Below are positions 8,375 through 15,668 of a stretch of 64,000 bases of DNA, piece by piece (the first letter of the stretch is position 1; each line of letters opens with the position of its first letter). Position numbers and translations under genes: made by a program. Below the pieces are notes generated by a model that searched no databases, had not been told where the DNA came from, and saw only the letters and a program-made list of their open reading frames with translations. Origin of the DNA: JAWKIW01 sp046331175 (lineage in GTDB: Bacteria > Actinomycetota > Acidimicrobiia > Acidimicrobiales > Acidimicrobilacustridaceae); NCBI GenBank assembly GCA_046331175.1, contig JAXLRI010000006.1, positions 1 through 64,000 of the forward strand. The letters are read 5' to 3'.

Positions 8375-8926
8375 ATGGCCGATCGCTCCGATCCCCCGCC
8401 CGCCCGGACCCAACCCGCCCGGACCCAACCCGGGTCGGACCTCCGCCCGACCGTCACCGAGCGCGTGGTGGTCGACGCCGACCTCGACGACCTGTGGCGG
8501 ACCCTCACCGACGGCGACGAGCTCGGCCGGTGGCTGGGGGCCGAGGTCGACCTCGCGGTGGCCGCCGGGGCACGGGGCCACGTGGTGGACGACGACGGCA
8601 CCCGCCGCATCGTGGAGGTGGACGAGGTCGTGACCGGCCGCCGGCTGCGGTGGCGGTGGCGGCCCACCGGCGGCGCCGGGCAGCTGGGGACCACCGACGC
8701 GGACGACGACGTCGACGCCTGGTCGGTCGTGGAGATCGAGGTCGCCCCGGTGGCCGACGGGTTCGAGGTCTGCGTGACCGAGACGCCCCTGCCCACCGCC
8801 CCAGCGGTGGCGTCGGCGTGCGCCGTCGTCGGGGGCCGCGACCAGGCCGGCCGGTGGACGGGGCGGCTGCTCGGCCTCGAGCTGCGCCACCTCCGCCACC
8901 GCCGCCCGGTCGCCATCGGCGCGTGA
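8375..8926 (+). CDS. SRPBCC (AHSA1-like) domain protein
   Basis: The 183-residue protein has a START/SRPBCC-type fold recognised from TERVVVDADLDDLWRTLTDGDELGRWLG at the start of the domain (about residue 29), a GRRLRWRWRPT strand and the long C-terminal helix with LLGLELRHLRH. Residues 1-28 are a Pro/Arg-rich tail. Such proteins bind hydrophobic ligands and are often paired with ArsR regulators in Actinobacteria. The ATG at 8375 is 7 bases past a TAGAGT box, so the mRNA is probably leaderless; an upstream in-frame ATG at 8303 would place the operator inside the gene. The stop overlaps the arsR GTG by 4 bases. Confidence 0.82.
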   Translation: MADRSDPPPARTQPARTQPGSDLRPTVTERVVVDADLDDLWRTLTDGDELGRWLGAEVDLAVAAGARGHVVDDDGTRRIVEVDEVVTGRRLRWRWRPTGGAGQLGTTDADDDVDAWSVVEIEVAPVADGFEVCVTETPLPTAPAVASACAVVGGRDQAGRWTGRLLGLELRHLRHRRPVAIGA

Positions 8927-9294
8927 GCGGCGGCGCGGCGGGAGAACGCCCGACCGGCCGCGCCCGAGCGGACGATGCGGTCGACGGCGCGGTCGACGTC
9001 GTCTTCACCGCGCTCGCCGACGCCACCCGCCGCGAGCTGCTGCGCGAGGTGGTCGCCCGCGCACCGGTCACCGCCACCGAGCTGGCCGCCGACCGCGCCA
9101 TCTCGCGCCAGGCCGTGGCCAAGCACCTGCGGGCCTTGGAGGAGGCCGGCCTGGTCACCGCCCGCCGGGAGGGCCGCGAGACCCGCTACGAGGCCGACCC
9201 GGCCCCGCTCGGCGCGGCGTCGGCGTGGATCGACGCCACCGGCGCCGCCTGGCGCCGGCGGCTGGGCCGACTGCGACGCGCCGTCGAGGGCTGA
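8923..9294 (+). CDS. ArsR-family transcriptional regulator
   Basis: This 123-residue winged-helix protein has the ArsR signature FTALADATRRELLREVV (about 27-43), the recognition helix SRQAVAKHLRALEEAGLV (about 65-82) and a wing ending GRETRYEADP. No metal-binding Cys motif (ELCVCDL type) is present, so it is likely one of the non-metal ArsR proteins that accompany SRPBCC partners. Its GTG overlaps the SRPBCC stop (GTGA, 8923-8926), giving translational coupling. The twin inverted repeats at 8305-8372 are the natural candidates for its operator. Confidence 0.88.
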   Translation: MSGGAAGERPTGRARADDAVDGAVDVVFTALADATRRELLREVVARAPVTATELAADRAISRQAVAKHLRALEEAGLVTARREGRETRYEADPAPLGAASAWIDATGAAWRRRLGRLRRAVEG

Positions 9295-9296
9295 GC

Positions 9297-9318
9297 CGCC
9301 GGTCGACGGCGACCGGCG
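9297..9318. terminator. Convergent hairpin between arsR and the FKBP gene
   Basis: A perfect 9-bp stem (9297-9305 with 9310-9318, loop ACGG) fills the 31-base gap between two convergent genes and could end transcription from both sides. No T-tract is present. Confidence 0.6.
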
Positions 9319-9325
9319 AGGGCGG

Positions 9326-9952
9326 TCAGCCGGCGGGCGTGGACGTGGTGCTGGAGCCAGCCGCGGCCGGCGTCACGCCGTCGGCCTGGACCAGGAAGAT
9401 CAGGGTCTCACCGGGGGCGATGCCCGAGCCGGGCGGCGGGTTGTTCCCGTAGGCCAGGTCGGCGGGGATGACCAGCAGCCGCTGCCCGCCGACCTTCATG
9501 CCGGGGATGCCCTGGTCCCAGCCCTTGATGACCTGGCCGGCGCCGATGGTGACGTCGAAGGGCTGACCCCGGTCCCACGAGGAGTCGAACTGCTTGCCGG
9601 TCGAGCAGGCGATGCCGACGTACTGCATCTTGACCGAGTCGCCGGCCTTGACCTCGGCGCCGTCGCCGACCTTCACATCGGTGGTCTGCAGCGTCGTGGG
9701 CGGCGGACCGACGGGCACGTCGACCGTGGGCTTGCCGGCCGCAGCCGGGACGTCGGTGGCAGCGACGCAGGGCTTGCCGGCCGCCGAGGCCAGCGTGCTC
9801 GACGTGGTCGACGAGCCGGCGCCCCCCGGGATGGTGATGTTGGGGTTGCCGGGGATGGTGAAGGCCGGGGCGGCCTCGTCCTTGGATCCGCAGGCGGCTG
9901 CGGTGGCGAGCACGAGCAGCAGGCAGGCGGTGGTGAGCAGGCGTCGGGGCAT
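9326..9952 (-). CDS. FKBP-type peptidyl-prolyl isomerase lipoprotein
   Basis: This 208-residue protein begins with a lipoprotein signal peptide (hydrophobic 5-18, lipobox ATAAAC, Cys21), so it should be lipid-anchored outside the membrane. A Thr/Ser/Ala-rich spacer (about 30-90) leads to one FKBP domain (about 95-198) with KMQYVGI, GQPFDVTIGAGQVIKGWDQG, GMKVGGQRLLVIPADLAYG and PGETLIFLVQADGV. The conserved Trp at the pocket base and the Tyr of LAYG are present. A C-terminal TTSTPAG tail follows. It probably assists folding of exported proteins. A TAGCGT box at 10016-10021 may be the -10 of a promoter with a leader of about 60 bases. Confidence 0.93.
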   Translation of the reverse strand: MPRRLLTTACLLLVLATAAACGSKDEAAPAFTIPGNPNITIPGGAGSSTTSSTLASAAGKPCVAATDVPAAAGKPTVDVPVGPPPTTLQTTDVKVGDGAEVKAGDSVKMQYVGIACSTGKQFDSSWDRGQPFDVTIGAGQVIKGWDQGIPGMKVGGQRLLVIPADLAYGNNPPPGSGIAPGETLIFLVQADGVTPAAAGSSTTSTPAG

Positions 9953-10076
9953 GGGATGTCGACCTCGTCGGCGGGCGTTCGAACGGTCGACCGGCGGGGG
10001 CCGACCCGGCGGGACACGCTAGTGCCGGCGCCCCGGTCCGCACGATCGCGCCCCATCGGGGCCCGCGACGGCCGGC

Positions 10077-10481
10077 TCAGGCGTTGGCGGCGTCGAGCGC
10101 CTGCTCGAGCCAGGACGTGATCTCGTCGAGCGGGGCGCCCGGCGTGAAGATGGCGGCCACCCCCGCGTCGCGCAGCTCGGCGATGTCCTCGTCGGGGACG
10201 ATGCCGCCCCCGAACACGACGACGTCGTCGAGGCCCCGGGCGGCAAGCTGCTCGATGACCCGCGGGAACAGGGTCATGTGGGCGCCGGACAGGACCGACA
10301 GGCCCACCGCGTCGGCGTCCTCCTGCAGCACCGACTCGGCGATCTGCTCGGGGGTCTGGAACAGCCCCGTGTAGATGACCTCGAACCCGGCGTCGCGCAG
10401 GGCCCGGGCGATGACCTTGACCCCGCGATCGTGGCCGTCGAGGCCCGGCTTGGCGACGACGACCCGGTAGGTGCGCTCCAC
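10077..10481 (-). CDS. Stand-alone cobalamin-binding domain (MCM small-subunit type)
   Basis: The 134-residue protein is just the B12-binding domain of methylmalonyl-CoA-mutase-type enzymes. It opens with RVVVAKPGLDGHDRG, where DxHxxG supplies the histidine that ligates cobalt. GLSVLSGAHM and VVVFGGGIVPDEDI complete the Rossmann-like fold. No catalytic TIM barrel is encoded nearby, so its large subunit must lie elsewhere, or the protein serves a different mutase. The GTG at 10481 is 8 bases past a TAGACT box (10490-10495), which supports this start over a longer in-frame one at 10544. Confidence 0.9.
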   Translation of the reverse strand: MERTYRVVVAKPGLDGHDRGVKVIARALRDAGFEVIYTGLFQTPEQIAESVLQEDADAVGLSVLSGAHMTLFPRVIEQLAARGLDDVVVFGGGIVPDEDIAELRDAGVAAIFTPGAPLDEITSWLEQALDAANA

Positions 10482-10565
10482 GGCCGGCGAGTCTAGGTCC
10501 CGCCCACCGGGCCCCGGGGTGGGTGGCTGGCCCACCCCCGGCACCGTGGGTCACGATGGCAGGGC

Positions 10566-11123
10566 ATGCCCGTCGCCGAGACCAAGGCCAACCCGCGCAC
10601 GATCGCCCTGGTGGCCATCAGCATCGTCATCGTGCTGGTGCTCGGTGGCGCCCTGTTCCTCATCGCCCTGCCGTCGCTGAACGAGTCGGGCAAGGTCGAG
10701 GTCAAGCTCGGCACCGACACGTTCAACGCCGGCAACAAGGAGCTGCGGGCCGACGCCATCCGGCAGGCCGGGCCGATCCTGCTGCCCGACGTGGCGAGCG
10801 GCCAGCGCGACGTCTACCTCCAGCACACGGGCGACTCCCTCGACAAGGGCTGGCTGGCCTTCGACGCCCGCAAGGCGGGCCAGGGCCGTGACTGCACCCT
10901 GCGGTGGCAGCCCGACTCCGGGGACTTCCGCGACCCGTGCGACGGCACGACCGTGCCGGCCGACGGCACCGGCCTCGTCCAGTACCCGGTGTCGGTCACC
11001 GAGACCAACGACGTGATCATCGACCTCAACGCCGACCGCCGGCGGGCGGCCACCACCACCGCGGCCCCGTCGTCGTCGACCACGTCCTCGTCGATCCTCG
11101 TCACCGGCTCCCGGCCACGGTAG
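10566..11123 (+). CDS. Single-pass membrane protein, Rieske-fold-like ectodomain
   Basis: A 185-residue protein of unknown function. One transmembrane helix spans about residues 13-35 after a short cytoplasmic N-terminus with few charges. The exported part ends in a Thr/Ser-rich, Arg-ended tail. The stretch with DCTLRW, DFRDPCDGT and GLVQYPV loosely recalls the cluster-binding end of Rieske proteins, but the histidines are missing and only two cysteines remain, so at most a degenerate fold held by a disulfide. The next gene begins 11 bases on, so the two are likely co-transcribed. Confidence 0.7.
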   Translation: MPVAETKANPRTIALVAISIVIVLVLGGALFLIALPSLNESGKVEVKLGTDTFNAGNKELRADAIRQAGPILLPDVASGQRDVYLQHTGDSLDKGWLAFDARKAGQGRDCTLRWQPDSGDFRDPCDGTTVPADGTGLVQYPVSVTETNDVIIDLNADRRRAATTTAAPSSSTTSSSILVTGSRPR

Positions 11124-11134
11124 GGACGTCACGG

Positions 11135-13972
11135 GTGGGGCCGCCGCGTCGGATCGCCGCGACCGGCCACCCGGCGCCGATCGTCGCCGCCGGCCTGGCC
11201 GCCGTCGTCGCGCTGGTGGCCGCCGTCCTGCCGCTGGTGGCGGCGCTCCCGCCGGCCGGCGCCGTCTCCCGTGACACCCGGGCCCTGCACCTCATCGCCC
11301 CGGTCCGCGCCCTGGACACCCGCGACGGCACCGGCCTGCCCGGCCGCACCCCCACCACGCTCGGACCCACCAGCACCACCACCCTCGCCGTCACCGACCC
11401 CGCCCGCACCACCGCCGGCCACCAACCCCTCGGCATCCCCGCCGGCGCCACCGCCGTCGCCGTCAACCTCACCGCCACCGACACCACCGCACCCACCTTC
11501 ATCACCGCCTGGGCCACCGGCACCCCCCGCCCCCCCACCAGCAACCTCAACCCCACCCCCGACCACGTCACCGCCAACCTCACCGTCATCCCCCTCGCCC
11601 CCGACGGCACCCTCACCCTGTTCAACAACAGCGGCACCACCCACCTGATCGCCGACCTCCAAGGCTGGTACGAGGCCTCCCCGGTGGGCGCGCTGGTCGG
11701 CGACCCGGGTGCCCTGCGCACCCCGGCCCCGCTGCCGCCCGACGTGCAGGCCTCGGCCACCGGCGACCCGGCCCGGTCCATCCCGCTCGACGGCTGGCGC
11801 TGGCCGGCCGGCACCAGCGCCTTCTTCCCCGCGCTGGCCGACGACGGCCGGGTCCTCATGGGCACCATGAGCCAGGTCGCCAACCAGGTGGTGCCCACCC
11901 AGGACACGATGTCGGTCGCCGCCTACGACCCGCTCGTCGGCCGGTTCACGACCACGCCGATCGACACCCGGGCCGCCGGCCAGGACCCGGCCGGCCGCCT
12001 CGGTCCCCGGGCCGTCGAGCTGGGTGCCCGCCACGTCGGCGGCGGCGACGTGAGCGACGTGTGCGCCGTGCCCGGCGCGAACCGAGCGATCGCCCTGACC
12101 GCCATGCCCTACAAGCGCTGGCAGCGCGCCCAGCAGGGCGACGAGCACCAGCTGCTGCAGCTGCGATCCGACCCGTCGGTGGCCGGCGGCGGCACCTTCC
12201 GGCTGCGCTGGTCCGGCGGCGCCTGGTCCACCCCGATCGCCTTCGGCGCGGCGGCGCCCACGGTCGCGACCGCGCTGGCGGCGCTGCCCGAGATCGGCGG
12301 CTCGGCCAACGTGGCGGTGACCGGCCTGCTGGCACCGACCGGCCAGCGGCGCTTCGTCGTCGTGCTGCGCGGCGCGTTCCACGGGGTGGACGTCCCACCC
12401 CTCGAGGTCGACGCGAGCGGGCTCACCGGGAGCGGACCGGAGGGCTGGGTCGACGACCACGCCTACGGCTCGTACCCGGCCGTGACGGTGCTCGACACCT
12501 CCGGGCCCGACGTGACCGAGGCCCGCAGCGGGGGCCAGCTCGGCTCCCTCACCCCCGACGACCTGCACGCCGCCGCCCTGGCCGGTGGCGACGCCACCAA
12601 CGCCGATGCCGCCTTCCCCACCTGGTTCGACTCGTTCCTCGGCCAGCCCGACAACGCCTTCGGCGAGTCGGGCTTCCGCGACGCCCGCGGCCTGGTCGAG
12701 TGCGACGTGCTGCCGGCGTCGCACCACGTCGTGGCCGCGCAGTACTTCAACTCGACCGAGAGCCCCAACGGCTCGCTCGTCGTGCTCGACGCCACCGGCG
12801 CGCTGCACGCGTACTGCGGTCCCGGCCAGCGCCACGCCCCGAGCCCCGGCGCTCCGGCCGTCCCCCAGTGCACGCTGCCGCCCGCCGCGGCCCTCCCCCT
12901 GGCCCAGCCCATCCACCAGAAGCAGGGCGACGCCTGCGTGACGACCTCGACCGTGCAGGTGTCGCTGCTCCCCCGCGACGTGCGGGCCTCGCCGGTGGCC
13001 GTGGGCGGGGCCGAGCACCTGACCGTGGTCTACGACGCGCCCTACACGGCGTGGGACGACACCTGCTCCACCGCGACCGTGCGCGGCTACCCGGCCCCGG
13101 TTCAGGAGCTGCGCTACGACGACGCCGCCGGCACCCTCACGCCCGTCTCACCCGTGCTCGTCGCCCCCACCCGCGAGGCCGGCACGATCCCGGCGTTCAT
13201 GACGGCGGCCTACGCCGACGACGGCACGCTGTTCCTCGCCGTGGCCAACCACAGCGGCTCGCTGGCGACCACCTGGCCGCTGTACGTCGCCGCCGTCCCG
13301 ATGGCCGCCGACGGCAGCCACCTCACGCCGCCCGGGTTCGTGCACGACCCGGCGGCCGCGGTCACGCCGGTGGGCACGGCGACGCCGGCCACCACCGCCG
13401 ACCTCACCCTCCTCGACGACGCCGGCCACCGCACGGGCGGCTTCCTCGCCGCCCTCGAGTGGTCGCCCCGCCACCAGACCCTCCTCTACGCGTACCAGTA
13501 CGGCCGGGTCCGGCCCTTCGCCTGGGACGGCCACACCCTCACGCCGGAGGCCGACGTCGAGGTGGGCAGCGAGCGGCAGCACACCGCGGTCGCCGGCGAC
13601 CCACCGCTCGGCGTGGCCAAGGGCGTGGTCGACGACCGGCGCGACGCGCTGTACGTCGTCCTGGCCGGCTACGCCCCGACCACGACGTGGGCCTACGACA
13701 CGCCACCGGCGGTCATCGACCAGCAGTACCTCGTGGCCGTCGACCTGACCCGCGCCCTCGACCCCCACCGTGCGCCCGCGGGGGCGCCGCCGGCCGCCGG
13801 TGGCGCGGTGGGGTCGGGCGGTGCCGCCGCGGCGAGCGGTGGCGGCTCGTCCGGAGCCGACGGGGTCGGGTCGTGGTCACCGAGCCCGCCCGGGGTCCCA
13901 CGCCCGGCCGGCGGTCCGGTCGTGGTGGGCCGCGGTGGCTGGCCCGTGGTCGACGCCACCACGTCGCTCTGA
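11135..13972 (+). CDS. Large secreted protein with actinobacterial surface domain
   Basis: A 945-residue exported protein. A signal peptide covers about residues 1-43 (hydrophobic 16-38, AGA before the cut). Residues about 48-185 form a beta-rich domain common in actinobacterial surface proteins, with VRALDTRDGTG, TSNLNPTP and LIADLQGWY. The rest (about 190-870) is unrecognised, with repeated YDP/YDD strands and paired cysteines suggesting a disulfide-stabilised propeller-like body. The C-terminus is a Gly/Ser/Pro low-complexity tail with no LPXTG. The GTG at 11135 follows the upstream stop by 11 bases. Codons for the surface domain (11330-11660) are far richer in C than the flanks, which may mark a recently acquired module. 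Confidence 0.75.
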   Translation: MGPPRRIAATGHPAPIVAAGLAAVVALVAAVLPLVAALPPAGAVSRDTRALHLIAPVRALDTRDGTGLPGRTPTTLGPTSTTTLAVTDPARTTAGHQPLGIPAGATAVAVNLTATDTTAPTFITAWATGTPRPPTSNLNPTPDHVTANLTVIPLAPDGTLTLFNNSGTTHLIADLQGWYEASPVGALVGDPGALRTPAPLPPDVQASATGDPARSIPLDGWRWPAGTSAFFPALADDGRVLMGTMSQVANQVVPTQDTMSVAAYDPLVGRFTTTPIDTRAAGQDPAGRLGPRAVELGARHVGGGDVSDVCAVPGANRAIALTAMPYKRWQRAQQGDEHQLLQLRSDPSVAGGGTFRLRWSGGAWSTPIAFGAAAPTVATALAALPEIGGSANVAVTGLLAPTGQRRFVVVLRGAFHGVDVPPLEVDASGLTGSGPEGWVDDHAYGSYPAVTVLDTSGPDVTEARSGGQLGSLTPDDLHAAALAGGDATNADAAFPTWFDSFLGQPDNAFGESGFRDARGLVECDVLPASHHVVAAQYFNSTESPNGSLVVLDATGALHAYCGPGQRHAPSPGAPAVPQCTLPPAAALPLAQPIHQKQGDACVTTSTVQVSLLPRDVRASPVAVGGAEHLTVVYDAPYTAWDDTCSTATVRGYPAPVQELRYDDAAGTLTPVSPVLVAPTREAGTIPAFMTAAYADDGTLFLAVANHSGSLATTWPLYVAAVPMAADGSHLTPPGFVHDPAAAVTPVGTATPATTADLTLLDDAGHRTGGFLAALEWSPRHQTLLYAYQYGRVRPFAWDGHTLTPEADVEVGSERQHTAVAGDPPLGVAKGVVDDRRDALYVVLAGYAPTTTWAYDTPPAVIDQQYLVAVDLTRALDPHRAPAGAPPAAGGAVGSGGAAAASGGGSSGADGVGSWSPSPPGVPRPAGGPVVVGRGGWPVVDATTSL

Positions 13973-14022
13973 CGCCGGGAGGCCACCGGGCCGCCGGTCG
14001 CGGCCGTCGCCACCACCCGCGC

Positions 14023-15528
14023 TCAGGCGTCGGTGGGGAACAGCTCGAGCAGCAGCCGCTTCTGCACCTTCTTGGTGCCCGTGCGGGGCAGCTCGTCGAC
14101 CACGACGATGCGCTGGGGGACCTTGTAGTCGGCGAGGTGCTCGCCGGCCCACGCCACCATGGCGCCCTCGTCGAAGGCGGCGCCGTCGGCCAGGCGCACC
14201 ACCGCCGCCGGCCGCTCGCCCACCCGGTCGTCGGGCAGACCCACGACGGCCGCCTCGAGCACGTCGGGGTGCTCCTCGAGGGTGGCCTGCACCTCGTTGG
14301 CGTACACCGAGTAGCCGCCGTGCTTGATGACGTCCTTGGCCCGACCGACGAACAGCACGGTGCCGAACGGGCCGCGCCGGGCGAGGTCGCCGGTGCGCAG
14401 CCACCCGTCGGTGGTCACGGTGTCGGCGGTGATCTCGGGCGCGTTCCAGTAGCCCTTCAGCACGCCCGGGCCTCGCACCCAGAGCTCGCCGACCTCGCCG
14501 TGGCCGACCTCCTCGCCGTCGTCGTCGACCACCTTCAGCTTGTAGCTCGGCAGCTGGATGCCGACCGACTCACCCAGCCCCAGGTTCAGCAGCGGCGGCG
14601 AGATCTTGGCCGCCACCCCGCCGCCCGACTCGACCATGCCGTAGCCCTCGGCGAACAGCGCCTCGCCGATCGGACCGATCACGGGCAGCGTGGCGGTGGC
14701 GCCGAACCGCTTGAAGGTCTGGGCCAGCTCGGGCGGCATCACGTCGGCGCCGGCTCCCCACAGCCGCACGCAGCTGAGGTCGCGGTCGGCGGCGCCCGCC
14801 TCGAGCAGCATCCGGTACATGGCCGGCACGCCGATGAACACCGATGCCCGTCGCTCCTCGATGGCGTCGAGCACGGTGTCGGGCCGGAAGTGCGGGATGA
14901 GGTAGGCGGGCACGCCGGCGCACCCCATGATCATCAGCACGGCGAAGCCCATGATGTGGGCCACCGGCAAGGCGAACACCGCCTCGTCGCGGCGCAGCTC
15001 GGCCGGCCAGGCCACCCCGCTGAGGGCTTGGCCCACCAGCGCCTTGTGGGTCAGCTCGGCGCCCTTGGGCTTGCCGGTGGTGCCCGACGTGTAGAAGAGC
15101 GCCGCGATGTCGTCGGGGTCGGCCGGCTCGGCCTCGAGCAGCGGATCGTGGCCGTCGACGTCGTTGGGCGTGCGCACCACCAGCGACGCACCCGAGTCGC
15201 GCAGCACGTGGTCGATCTCGTCGGGGCGCATCTGCTCGTTGATGGGCACCGGGATGGCACCGGCGCGCGACGCGGCCAGGCACAGCAGGAACATCTCGTA
15301 GCCGTTGGGCGTGGCGATGACGACGCGGTCGCCGAGGTCGGTCTTGGCGGCGATGCCACCGGCCCAGCGGGCGACCCGCTTGGCGCCCTGGCGGTAGGTG
15401 ATGCGCAACCCGCCGTCGGCCTCCTCGACGAGGCGGCGCGAGCCGTGGATGGCCGCGAGGCGCTCCAGCACGGTGCCGAGCGTGAGGTCGCGCCGCACGA
15501 TCAGCTCTGCCCGCTTCAACGTCTTCAC
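14023..15528 (-). CDS. Acyl-CoA ligase (class I adenylate-forming enzyme)
   Basis: This 501-residue enzyme activates a carboxylic acid with ATP and CoA. All core motifs are present: the P-loop YTSGTTGKPKGAELTH, the AVFALPVAHIMGF segment, EGYGMVESG (A5), DGWLRTGDLARRG (A7), FVGRAKDVIKHGGYSVYANE (A8) and the catalytic lysine motif RTGTKKVQKR near the C-terminus. It resembles fatty- or aromatic-acid CoA ligases; the substrate cannot be read. The A5 segment and inserts before it are slightly unusual (GPIGEALFAEGYGM). GTG start at 15528. It is convergent with the secreted-protein gene and separated from pcrA by 140 bases. Confidence 0.9.
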   Translation of the reverse strand: MKTLKRAELIVRRDLTLGTVLERLAAIHGSRRLVEEADGGLRITYRQGAKRVARWAGGIAAKTDLGDRVVIATPNGYEMFLLCLAASRAGAIPVPINEQMRPDEIDHVLRDSGASLVVRTPNDVDGHDPLLEAEPADPDDIAALFYTSGTTGKPKGAELTHKALVGQALSGVAWPAELRRDEAVFALPVAHIMGFAVLMIMGCAGVPAYLIPHFRPDTVLDAIEERRASVFIGVPAMYRMLLEAGAADRDLSCVRLWGAGADVMPPELAQTFKRFGATATLPVIGPIGEALFAEGYGMVESGGGVAAKISPPLLNLGLGESVGIQLPSYKLKVVDDDGEEVGHGEVGELWVRGPGVLKGYWNAPEITADTVTTDGWLRTGDLARRGPFGTVLFVGRAKDVIKHGGYSVYANEVQATLEEHPDVLEAAVVGLPDDRVGERPAAVVRLADGAAFDEGAMVAWAGEHLADYKVPQRIVVVDELPRTGTKKVQKRLLLELFPTDA

Positions 15529-15668
15529 CGCGCCTCCCGAGACGGCCGGCGTGCCCGTGTCCAGTCGGTGAGGCCCGGCGACGCTGCCGGGACGACCGAC
15601 ACGGTTCTACTGCCGCCCCCGGCCGACCCGCCATTTGGCCGGCGACGGCGAGGTCGGCGGCCGGCGCG

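Noticed and set aside
11129..13018. Long minus-strand frame under the secreted protein gene
   Set aside because: Glycine/valine-rich shadow translation without motifs; the plus-strand signal peptide and surface domain are convincing.
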